Positions 25,518 through 35,500 of a stretch of 64,000 nt of DNA are shown in pieces; position 1 is the first letter of the stretch; every line of letters starts with the position of its first letter. Source of the stretch: an uncultured Brevibacillus sp. (GTDB lineage Bacteria; Bacillota; Bacilli; Brevibacillales; Brevibacillaceae); assembly GCA_946402065.1 (NCBI GenBank), contig CAMIVR010000004.1, positions 1 through 64,000 on the forward strand. Reading direction: 5' to 3'. Made by a program: the position numbers and the translations under genes. A model generated the notes under the pieces. The model was given only the letters and a program-made list of their open reading frames with translations. It ran no database searches and had not been told where the DNA came from.

Positions 25518-26840
25518 TCAAGAGCTGCGCTGTTCTTTGTTCCGTTTTCGCTCTGGCAAAATGACATGCTCCATTAACAAAGCCACTAATACACCCAACA
25601 GCAGCCCATTGCCAAACAGATAGCTGAGCATCGGATTGAGGTGTTTCCATGCTTCTGTCGGAATAAACATGACCCCGATGCCAATCAGTAAAGAGCTGCC
25701 GATGACGATAATATCGCGTTCTTCTAGTTTAGAGCGGGCAAAGTCCTTCAACCCAAACCCGAGCAACTGCGTATAGGTAACGAACATGGCAGCATAAGCA
25801 ACGGGGGTAGGAATGGAGCTGAGGAAATGCGTGATTCCGGGAAAGATGCCGATGAGCATCATGGCGATCATCGCCAGCATAAACGGCAGTCGTGCCGCCA
25901 TATTGGTCGTTTTAATGACAGCCGCAGCAAGTGAGAGCGAAATCATCCCGACCACACCGGAAGCACCGGAGAGAATGTGCGAGATCCCGTTAAAAATCCC
26001 CCCGCGATTAAATGTCGATGCCGTTGCTTGCTCATCCACCGTCCGCCCGACTACTTCTATACTCGTAATCAAATTCGTCAACAACACGAAGGCGGTCAGC
26101 AGGCTTGTCACAATCACCCCAACGTCCCAGTGAGGCGGCCCCCAGAAAAACAGCGTTGGCCAGACAATCGTCTCTGTCGTCGGAGCAATCGGCTCCGACC
26201 ATCCCAGCACGGCGTAAGAAATCCAGCCAATGATAATTCCAAGCAAAACAGCAAAACTGGAAATCGCTTTCATCCGTAAAAATAATATCACCAGCGCCAT
26301 AATGACAACCGACATAATTGCGATGGCGGGCTGAACCAGCGTTGCTTGCTTGTAGCCCAATCCCAGCATTCCTTTGATAAAATTGCTGGAGAGCGATACG
26401 GACAATAACGTCATATATATTCCGGTAATGCTCGGAGTAAACCACTTTTGGATTCGGCCAATCCACCCGACCATGCCAAAGATCACAAACATGGCTCCAG
26501 CCAAGATCAGGCCAAGCTGAAACGATTGCCCGATCACGCGGGGCTGTGTCCCTATGCTTATGCCGATTTGCGCCAAAATAATAAAGATTCCCCACCACAG
26601 CCCGGCAGGCGCTTCCATCATGGGGTAGCGATGGCCAATCCACACCTGCAGCAAGGAAGCCAGACCGACAAAAAAGATCGTTTGCTGCATAAATTGACTC
26701 GTCTCCGCCGCGTTCAAACCATATACCTGTCCGATCATTAACGGAACAACGATGCTGCTGGAAAGTGTGACAATCAACCACTGCAATGCCGTTACGACGG
26801 TAATGGCAAACGGCGGTCGATCATGTAAACCGTACTTCAT
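25518..26840 (-). CDS. NCS2-family nucleobase permease
   Basis: A uracil/xanthine-type permease of 440 residues with the usual 14 membrane segments and the family start MKYGLHDRPPFAITVVTALQW. It probably imports a purine or pyrimidine base with protons. I place the start at the ATG at 26840, preceded by AGGGGGATAACC; the track start lies six codons upstream. A TATAAT-like box is on the minus strand near 26880. I see no purine riboswitch in its short leader. It is the last chromosomal gene before the mobile element. Confidence 0.88.
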   Translation of the reverse strand: MKYGLHDRPPFAITVVTALQWLIVTLSSSIVVPLMIGQVYGLNAAETSQFMQQTIFFVGLASLLQVWIGHRYPMMEAPAGLWWGIFIILAQIGISIGTQPRVIGQSFQLGLILAGAMFVIFGMVGWIGRIQKWFTPSITGIYMTLLSVSLSSNFIKGMLGLGYKQATLVQPAIAIMSVVIMALVILFLRMKAISSFAVLLGIIIGWISYAVLGWSEPIAPTTETIVWPTLFFWGPPHWDVGVIVTSLLTAFVLLTNLITSIEVVGRTVDEQATASTFNRGGIFNGISHILSGASGVVGMISLSLAAAVIKTTNMAARLPFMLAMIAMMLIGIFPGITHFLSSIPTPVAYAAMFVTYTQLLGFGLKDFARSKLEERDIIVIGSSLLIGIGVMFIPTEAWKHLNPMLSYLFGNGLLLGVLVALLMEHVILPERKRNKEQRSS

Positions 26841-26996
26841 GGTTATCCCCCTAATCATTTTCCGAACTCTGCCATTATACTATATTTTATCGCAAAAATG
26901 ACGGTCTTGTCGCTGGTCAAACCCCAAGCGGATTTCCGCGAAAAAAATAAAAAACCTTGGATCCGGGATCACAAGAGCTTACCTTCGAAAGATGTA

Positions 26997-27050
26997 TGGT
27001 GCCGGTAGAGGGACTTGAACCCCCACGGTTTCCCTCACGATTTTGAGTCG
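26997..27050 (-). tRNA. tRNA-Leu(CAA) 3' fragment, left attachment site of the element
   Basis: Read on the minus strand this is the 3' two-thirds of a leucine tRNA: anticodon stem CGA/TCG with loop CTCAAAA (anticodon CAA), a variable arm GTGAGGGAAACCGTG, the T arm GGGTTCAAGTCCC and the terminal CCGGCACCA. The sequence upstream is not a D arm or acceptor strand, so the gene is not intact. Such a fragment is what remains on one side when an element integrates into a tRNA 3' end. The orientation predicts the complete tRNA at the far right end of the element, outside the window. Confidence 0.85.
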
Positions 27051-27099
27051 CACATGCTATTCGGAAGATAGCAGAAACTAAGTCAAAGATGAGGAATCT

Positions 27100-27146
27100 A
27101 AAACCCGCGAAAAGCCTTGTAAAATCAAGGTTTTTTGCGGGTTTTT
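27100..27146. terminator. Two-part hairpin terminator near the left end of the element
   Basis: AAAACCCGC pairs with GCGGGTTTTT, and CCTTG with CAAGG inside it. It stands between the attachment site and parA and may insulate the element from chromosomal transcription. The rest of 27051-27300 holds no gene that I can see. Confidence 0.65.
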
Positions 27147-27303
27147 CTGTTTTTTTCAGGGTTCAAAAGGCTTTGGGGATTTTCTCAAAAAAGATGAGAT
27201 TTTAGAACGTTCGAGAGAACTCGGAGAGAACTAAGGAAGAACAAGCCCGCTCCCTACCATTGACACATTATTCGGAGCGTATGCTCCAGGGAGGGTGTTG
27301 TAT

Positions 27304-28095
27304 ATGTCCACAACAACGGTCATCACTATTGCAAACCAAAAAGGCGGAACCGGTAAAACCACCACAGCCTACAACCTGGCTTATGCCTTATCCAATGAAG
27401 GAAAAAAAGTACTCCTTGTTGATTTTGACCCACAAGGTAATTTGACGATGTGCTTTGGCATCGAAAATCCGGATCAACTCAAGCTCTCGATGTTTAATAT
27501 CATGAATGCCATCATGAGCGATGAGCCGCTTCCAACTCCAGACGGATACATTCACTCTCACGGCAATATCGACCTGATTCCGAGCAACATCGAATTGTCC
27601 GTTGCCGAAATCAATCTACGAGATGAAATGGGCGGAGAGAAAACGTTGGCTTCCCTTCTGGAACCAATGAAACATAAATACGATTACATCATTATCGATA
27701 CGAATCCTTCCCTCGGCTTGCTGACGATCAACGCACTCGCGGCCAGCGACCGAGTACTTATTCCGGTCAATCCGCAACTATGGTCCGCCACGGGTTTGAC
27801 CCAATTGCTTAAAATTATCGTCAAAGTGAAAAAACGGATTAATCCAAGGATTGGTATCGAGGGCATCTTAATGACCATGTGTGATACCCGAACGAACTTA
27901 TACAAGGAAGCCTTTCGTCTTGTGAAAGTTTACTACCGGGAAACTTTCCGTATCTTCGATGTGCAAATCCCGCTTTCCGTTAAAGTCGGGGAAGCCAACT
28001 TTTACAGTCAAAGCATTATCGAGTTTCATCCAAAATCCAAAGTAGCCTTGGCTTACCAAAGCTTGGCGAAGGAGTTGATCCAAAATGGCAAGTAA
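27304..28095 (+). CDS. parA: ParA/Soj-type partition ATPase
   Basis: The 263-residue Walker-type ATPase has the deviant P-loop NQKGGTGKTTTAYNLA, switch motif VDFDPQGN and DYIIIDTNPSLG. It probably works with the next gene to stabilise the excised circular form of the element, as in many integrative conjugative elements. I use the ATG at 27304, with GGGAGGG eight bases upstream, instead of the TTG at 27295. Its stop lies 11 bases inside parB, so translation is coupled. Confidence 0.93.
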   Translation: MSTTTVITIANQKGGTGKTTTAYNLAYALSNEGKKVLLVDFDPQGNLTMCFGIENPDQLKLSMFNIMNAIMSDEPLPTPDGYIHSHGNIDLIPSNIELSVAEINLRDEMGGEKTLASLLEPMKHKYDYIIIDTNPSLGLLTINALAASDRVLIPVNPQLWSATGLTQLLKIIVKVKKRINPRIGIEGILMTMCDTRTNLYKEAFRLVKVYYRETFRIFDVQIPLSVKVGEANFYSQSIIEFHPKSKVALAYQSLAKELIQNGK

Positions 28096-29119
28096 ACGTC
28101 CTACGCCCAAGCTCTCCAGTATTGATGAATTGCTGCTGTTGTCCGAGGAAACAAAAGTGCCGGAAACCGGAACCGGAACAGGTGTAACCCAGCTACTTCT
28201 ATCTGACCTGGTTCCGTTTCATAACCACCCCTTCAAGTTATATGAAGGGAATAAGCTGGATGAGCTAGTTGAGAGTGTTATGGAAAACGGAGTGTTGATT
28301 CCGATCATTGTCCGACCAAAAGAACCCAATGGTTATGAAATCCTGTCCGGGCATAACCGTGTGAATGCCGCTAAAGCTGCCGGTCTCATCTCCGTTCCTT
28401 CTATTATAATGGACAATCTTACAGAGGCCGAAGCCGTCATCATCGTGGTGGACACTAATTTCCATCAACGTTCTATCCAGGATATGCTGCCTAGCGAACT
28501 GGCTCGTGCCCTGCATATGCAGCTTGAAGCATGTAAGGAAGCTAGACAGAAACAAGGTAGAATAAACGAAATTGAAAATGCCGAAATCCCCAGTAATGAC
28601 GGAGAAAACGCCGAAGGTGTCCCAGTGGGACACCGCGGCAAAAGCGTCTTTGAGGTTTCCCATAAAAACGACATGAGTCCAACCAATATCAAGCGTTACT
28701 TACGTCTCAATCATTTAGTCCCTGAGTTGTTAGAACGAGTCGATCAGGGAGAAATCAAACTACGCCCTGCTGTAGATCTGTCTTATTTGAAACCGGAAGA
28801 ACAGCAAACCGTGGAAACCTTGATTCAGGAACAAGGCTACAAGGTGGATATGAAAAAATCTGAGTTGCTAAGAGGGAAGTCTGAAAGCCGTAATTGCAAT
28901 GAACAAACCATTAGAGCCGTTCTTTCTGGAGAAGTTACCCGGAGACCAAAAAGCAAAACCCCTGCCCCTTTCAAGTTGAAACATAAAATTTACACCAAAT
29001 ACTTTACGCCGGATAGCAAAGCGGCGGAAGTCGAAGAAATCATCGACAAAGCGCTGGCCTTATATTTCTCGCAACACCCCAAAGAAAACCACGATCCAGA
29101 CAAGGAGGAATTTCAATGA
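28085..29119 (+). CDS. parB: ParB/Spo0J-like partition protein
   Basis: The 344-residue protein has the ParB N-terminal CTPase/nuclease-like domain (LVPFHNHPFKLYEG, GYEILSGHNRVNAAKAAG), a helix-turn-helix middle (NDMSPTNIKRYLRLNHLVPELL) and a Lys-rich C-terminal part. It binds a centromere-like site for partition. A charged spacer (about 155-180) before the helix-turn-helix region is encoded in part by a perfect 19-base palindrome. It overlaps parA upstream and the following small gene by ATGA downstream. Confidence 0.92.
   Translation: MASKRPTPKLSSIDELLLLSEETKVPETGTGTGVTQLLLSDLVPFHNHPFKLYEGNKLDELVESVMENGVLIPIIVRPKEPNGYEILSGHNRVNAAKAAGLISVPSIIMDNLTEAEAVIIVVDTNFHQRSIQDMLPSELARALHMQLEACKEARQKQGRINEIENAEIPSNDGENAEGVPVGHRGKSVFEVSHKNDMSPTNIKRYLRLNHLVPELLERVDQGEIKLRPAVDLSYLKPEEQQTVETLIQEQGYKVDMKKSELLRGKSESRNCNEQTIRAVLSGEVTRRPKSKTPAPFKLKHKIYTKYFTPDSKAAEVEEIIDKALALYFSQHPKENHDPDKEEFQ
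28616..28634. repeat. Perfect 19-bp palindrome inside parB, candidate parS
   Basis: GGTGTCCCA and TGGGACACC flank a single G. ParB sites of the parS kind are short perfect palindromes and are sometimes located within parB. The match to the general layout is suggestive only. Confidence 0.4.
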
Positions 29120-29556
29120 TGTTTAAAGACCTTGCCCATGAACAGTTTTATGAAGGAAACGTGATCCGCACTAATCGTCAGCATGATCCTTATCGTAAGG
29201 CCCTCTTTTATCTCCTGGGCCTGACAGAAGACACCCGCAGAAACATCAACGATCTTTACAATTTCAAGGAGGATAGCATCCGTCTGGAGGGATTAAACGA
29301 AAGTTGGCAAACCGGAACCACTTCTCGTCTTACGCGATTAGCATTCAATTTATACACCGGCTATACGGGAGAAAGTGAAGAGGACGCCCGTCATTATAGC
29401 CCCTACTATCTATTCGACACCGGCTTACTGCCCTACTTTTTTGAAGCGGTTAAACTTCGTTATCCTTCCTACGCCTCTGATTTGTCGCAGAGTTGGACAT
29501 CGTTTCAACCTTTCACTAACCACGGCAGAGATGTATGGGATGAACTGGAGCAATAA
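29116..29556 (+). CDS. Conserved mobile-element protein, DUF6075-like
   Basis: A soluble 146-residue protein with aromatic-rich motifs (FYEGNVIRTNRQHDPYRKALFYLLGL, and a C-terminal FDTGLLPYFFEAVKLRYP). I recognise it as the type of small protein that follows parB in Firmicutes conjugative elements and is annotated as DUF6075; no function is known. Its start codon overlaps the parB stop, so it belongs to the same operon. Confidence 0.7.
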   Translation: MMFKDLAHEQFYEGNVIRTNRQHDPYRKALFYLLGLTEDTRRNINDLYNFKEDSIRLEGLNESWQTGTTSRLTRLAFNLYTGYTGESEEDARHYSPYYLFDTGLLPYFFEAVKLRYPSYASDLSQSWTSFQPFTNHGRDVWDELEQ

Positions 29557-29592
29557 AATCACTTCGAACCATCGAGGAAGGAGGACAACCAC

Positions 29593-32500
29593 ATGGCGCG
29601 TGCGAAACAACTGAAATCGTTGTATGAATCAGGTGTATCCTACATCTCCAATTCGCCGGAAGCCTGGACGGACTATCTGACCTTTGCTTCCGGTATTTAT
29701 AAATATTCCTTCGACAATGCCCTGCTGATCTATATGCAAAACCCTACCGCAACCATGCTGGCCTCCTTGCCTCTTTGGAACAAATTGGGGCGTTATGTTT
29801 CCAAAGGAGAAAAAGCGATCGCTGTCTGTGATTATCGCGATGCCGGGTTAACGCTGGATTATTTATTTGACGTAACCCAAACTTACGGTAAGGCCGCGCC
29901 AAAAACATGGAGTTTGGAACATCTGGATATGGCTGAATTGGCAGGCCGACTGTCCTCCTACGATACCGATAATCTCAGCGAATGTATCAGTATGATGGTC
30001 AGACAAAGCATCGCTTCTTTAGATGTGTCTATGCAGGATATGGAACTGGACATGGCTGATCATCTGTTTGGTTCGCTTCCTACCGGGGGCATTGAAGATC
30101 AAATGTTGGAGTTGATTGAAGCGAGCAGTCGTTTTTTCATTCATCAGCGCTGTGGCATACCGGAATCCATCATCTTTCCAGCCTTTGATACGATCCCTCA
30201 TTGGAATACCGTGCCTCTCATGTCCCGGCTCGGCGGAATCGTCACCGAGTTATCCAAAGAAATCTTGCTGGACATCGGGAGACATGTCAAAATCTTGGAA
30301 CAGGAAAGGAGTATGACACATGACCGAAATCAAGGCGAATCTGAATTATTCCGAACAGACGGACGGCCTGCTTTATCCCCAACTGCAAATCTCCAATCAA
30401 GCGGAGGCCGACCAACAGCCCCTGGGCAAATACGGGCGAATGGCGCTGAACTATTTGCGCAATCATCATCCACAGAGGTTCATGAGCTTAAAAATGCAAG
30501 GGAACCTAATGGAAAAAATGCATCAGGCGGATCAGGAAGCCAACGAGAAGATGAACCAGCTCACCGAACAGCTTCTCCGACTTCGTCCGATGCCGCAGAC
30601 CGAAGACATTTTGGAGCGGACACGCCACCTGAATCAGATCAAATCCACAGCCGAGGAACTGGTACTGAACGACATCGTACTGAAACCGAGATAACCAAAT
30701 CAAAGCCGAATCCTGAACCGCCTGTCAGCGGTTCTTTTTTTGCACCTAAACAGGAGACCGACAGCATCAGGCATGACGTCGAAGATATGCTGGAGCACCT
30801 GCTGCGCAGCGACCGAGGCGGATTGGTGATCAAACCGCGTGTGTATCAATTTGTTACGGAGGAACCCCAACCCGTAAAAACGGCTAAACTGGCCGCATTG
30901 CTCAAGTCCCTTTACGGAATCGGCGGCGCTAGAGGAGAGTTCGGCAACGGGTTACGCGGATTCGACTACAACGGCAAAGGGATCGAGTTGTATTGGATGG
31001 ATACGGATGGCGAACATCAAAGTACTTTCACTTGGAATAAAGTCGCCACCAAGATTTTAGAACTGATCCGGGATGGCCGTTATGATGAGAACTTTGCTCC
31101 CTTCCCTCCCGTTGAACCGGAATGGACATTGTTCGATTATGCTTTGGAACTGGAACAACAGGATGCAGGCGACCAGACAACTGTAACGCTTGAAGAAGTC
31201 ACAAATCAAGATGTTCCAGATCTCGAAACGGAATACGAAAATCACGCAACAGTCATTAACGTATCGAATATACCCGCTTCCCCCGTTTCCAGCAATGCTG
31301 TCAATTATCGCTTTAACCCGGAGGCTTCCCCTTACGTTTCAGGTCCGAAAAGTAAATTCAAACGGAATATAGAAGCCATTCGGCTGCTCAAACAATTGGA
31401 ACAAGAAAATCGCCAGGCAAGCCCGGAAGACCAACAGATTCTGGCCGGTTATGTTGGATGGGGTGGTTTGGCAAATGCCTTTCATCCATCCGCGTCCGGT
31501 TGGGAAAACGAGTACCAGGAATTGAAACAATTGCTGGATGAAACGGAATATGTAGCGGCGCGAAACTCCACGATCACAGCTTTTTATACCGAGCCATTCC
31601 TTATTGAACACATTCATGTCACGTTGCATCGTTTTGGCCTTACGGATGGAGCAGGCCGCAAATTGCTTGAGCCCTCCATGGGAACCGGAAATTTCTTTTC
31701 AGTTTTGCCTCTGGATTGGCAACAGGCCGAGCTTCATGGCGTGGAACTGGACAGCATCACCGGTAGAATCTCACGACAGCTATATCCTCAAGCAACTATA
31801 CATCTACAGGGCTTTGAAACGGTCGATTTTCAGGACAATCATTTTGACGCTATTTTCAGCAATATTCCGTTTCACAATATTCGTGTATTTGACCGGCGCT
31901 ACACCAGCAATTACCTGATCCATGATTATTTTTTCGTCAAATCTTTGGACCTGCTCAAACCTGGCGGGATCTTGGCCTTTATCGCCAGCAAAGGGACACT
32001 GGACAAACAGGATTCCTCCGTTCGGGAAGTGCTGGCGCGAAAAGCGAACCTGATCGGAGCTGTACGCCTGCCTAACACAACCTTTCAATCGCTGGCCGGA
32101 GCCGAAGTCACGACTGACATCGTATTTTTGCAAAAACGGGAACAGCCGCTGAAGTCGTTGAAAAGGGAAGACATGCCAGAATGGGTGTTTACCGGTGTTA
32201 CCGAAGATGGCGTGCCGATCAACCGTTATTATCTCTCTCATCCTGAAATGGTGCTGGGACGAATGGTTTGGGATCGCGGCATGTATGGGCCGGAGCAGAC
32301 TACAGCTTGTGTGCCGCATGACAACCAGGAACTATCTCCCCTGCTGGAGCAAGCACTCAGTACGCTACAAGCCTCCTTACCCGGCGCATCGGAAAAAACA
32401 TGGGAAACAAACTTGCCGGATGTGTTGGATGAGGAAGAAGTCAAACCAATCAAGGCTCCTCCTGGAACCAAAAACTTTACCTATATCATTCAGGAAGGTC

Positions 32501-35500
32501 AAATTTTTTACTGCGAGAATGGCTATTTGTTACCGCAGGACATCAAAGGCAAAAAAGCCGATCGCATCAAAGGATTATGCGAAATCAAGTCGGCTCTCTT
32601 GGATGTCATTTATATCCAATCCCACGAATCCGGATACGATGAAACGGAGCTAAAGAAAGCCCAGCAGCAACTCAATCAGGTATACGACCGCTTTGTCCAG
32701 CAACACGGTTTTATCAACGATCGAGCGAATACGGCCGCTTTTACCGATGATGATCAACTGCCGCTCTTGCGCTCCATCGAAGATCAGACTTCGGAAAAAA
32801 CATGGGCGAAGGCTGCCATCTTTTCTCGCCCAACCATTAGAATGAACCGCCTGCCGGACCAAGCGGATAGCGCCCTGGAAGCCTTACAAATTTGCTTAAA
32901 TCAACGGCTGCGAGTCGATTTGCCGTATATTGCCCACTTATGCGGCAAATCGGTCCCCGAAGTGCGGGATGAACTGGGCGATCGTATCTTCCTCAATCCA
33001 CAAAAATATACCGGCGATGAGGAGGAAGGATGGGAACTAGACGAGGAATATTTGTCCGGCAATATCAAAGATAAGTTGGCTTATGCCACATTGAAGGCGC
33101 AGGAACGTCCCGACTTGTTTGAGCGTAATGTGGCGGCGTTAACCCGCGTTCAACCTGCTCCGCTGTTACCCGGCGATATCGATTTTCGCATTGGCAGCCC
33201 GTGGATTCCCGTTCGCTATTACCGCGATTTTATGTACGAAACCTTTGGGACGACCCAAGCGTTTCAAAGAGCCCGTACCATCGATGTGGAATATTTGGAA
33301 TATACCAATACGTGGCGAATCTCGGGTAAATCGTTGGAGCGAAACTCCATCAAGGCAAACCAGACCTACGGTACCCATCGAGCCAACGCCTACGAGATTT
33401 TTGAAAGCAGTTTGAATTTGCAAAGTATTACGATTCGAGATCCGGTCACCTACTTGGACAGCAATGGCAAGGAGCAGGTCAAATACGTGGTTAACGCCAA
33501 AGAAACAATGATTGCCCGTGCCAAACAACAACAAATGAAAGAAGCCTTCGGAGCCTGGTTGTTTCGGGATAAGGAAAGAGCGGATACGTTGCTAGCCATT
33601 TACAACGACAAATTCAATACAATCCGTCCTCGCAACTATGATGGCGATCATCTGGTGTTCCAAGGCATGAATGACGAAATGACGTTGCGGAAGCACCAAA
33701 AGGATGTCGCGGCCCGAATTATCTATTCCGGCACTGCCCTTATGGCTCATGAAGTCGGCGCGGGCAAAACCGCCGCTATGATTGCCGCAGGCATGTACTT
33801 GAAGCGTATCGGCGCGATCCAAAAACCGATGTACTGCGTCCCAAACCACTTAACCGAACAATGGGCCAATGAATTTCTACGTTTCTTCCCTGCTGCAAAT
33901 ATTTTGGTAACGACAAGAAAGGATTTTGCCCTGGCCAATCGCCAGCGCTTTGTCTCACGGATTGCGATGGGAGATTACGATGCCATCATCATCGGCCACA
34001 GCCAATTTGAGAAAATCCCCATCTCCAAGAAACGCCAGGAACAGCTCCTGCAAGATGAAATCCGCAACGTCTCCCAGAAGATTGACCAGATGAAAAAAGA
34101 AAAGGGAGACAACTGGAGCATTAAGCAGATGGTCGTTTTCGAGAACAACCTGAAATCCCGTCTGGAGCGTTTAGTCAATGAAGGCAAAAAAGACGATTTG
34201 ATTACCTTCGAGCAGCTTGGTGTGGATATGTTATTTGTCGACGAGGCGCATGCGTATAAAAATTGCTTCACATTCACTAAAATGCGTAACGTTGCCGGCA
34301 TCGGTAAATCCAGCAGCCAACGAGCGACGGACATGCTGCTGAAATGCCAATACTTACAGGAGATCAACCAGGGGCGCGGCGTGGTATTTGCTACGGGCAC
34401 GCCCATTAGCAACAGCATGTCTGAAATGTATGTGATGAAGCGCTATCTTCAACCAAACCTGTTGCAAAAGCTGGGTCTAAATTTCTTTGACAACTGGGCC
34501 GCAACGTTCGGTGAGGTCGTCACCTCGTTGGAGATTACCCCGGAAGGCAGCGGCTACCGAATGAAATCCCGCTTTGCCAAATTTCATAACTTGCCGGAAC
34601 TGATGAGCCTATTTCGTCTGGTTGCCGATATTCAGACTGCCGACATGCTGAAACTTCCTACCCCACAGTTGGAAGGCGGTAAAGCAACCATCGTTGTCAG
34701 CGAGTGCACTCCTTATCAAAAGATGATGATGAACGAATTTGTCGAGCGAGCAGAGAAAATACGGAACAACGAAGTGGATGCTACGGAAGACAATATGCTG
34801 AAGCTGACACACGAAGCAAAACTCATGTCCATTGATCCCCGACTCGTGGACGAAGAAGCCCCCTCCGATCCGGACTCCAAACTGAATCGCTGTATCTCCA
34901 ACGTTTTTGACATTTGGAAGAAAACCCAGGATGACCAGCTTACTCAAGTAATTTTTTGCGACAGCGGCACTCCGAAACCGGGACAATTTAACGTGTACGA
35001 TGAGGTAAAAGCCCAACTGTCTCATTTCGGTGTACCTGAACAAGAAATCGCTTTTATTCATGATGCGAAGACCGATGTGCAGCGGGAGGAACTTTTTGAA
35101 AAAGTTCGCCGCGGCGAAGTCCGGATATTGCTTGGATCGACTCAAAAAATGGGAACTGGTACCAATGTGCAAGATCGTCTCATTGCTGCTCACCACTTGG
35201 ATTGCCCCTGGCGACCGGCAGACATTACGCAGCGTGATGGCCGTATCCTTCGGCAAGGCAATCGGAATGAAGTTGTCCAGATTTTCCGTTATGTCACCAA
35301 GGGAACTTTCGACTCTTACCTGTGGCAAATCCAGGAACAAAAACTTCGCTATATCTCTCAAGTCATGACCGGAAAAAGTATTTCCCGTTCCTGCGAAGAT
35401 GCCGATGAAACGGTTCTTTCCGCCGCCGAAGTAAAAGCCATCGCAACCGCAAACCCATTACTTGCGGAGAAAATGCAGGTAGACAACGAAGTCATACGCT

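Noticed and set aside
26032-26781. Minus-strand ORF of 249 residues inside the permease gene.
   Set aside because: It is a frame-shifted reading of the permease on the same strand, without its own start signals.
26841-26996. Possible purine riboswitch before the NCS2 permease.
   Set aside because: The leader from the TATAAT-like box to the ATG is too short for the aptamer, and the conserved loop sequences are absent.
26997-27053. Complete tRNA-Leu gene.
   Set aside because: Only the anticodon, variable and T arms and 3' acceptor strand are present; the D arm and 5' acceptor strand are missing.
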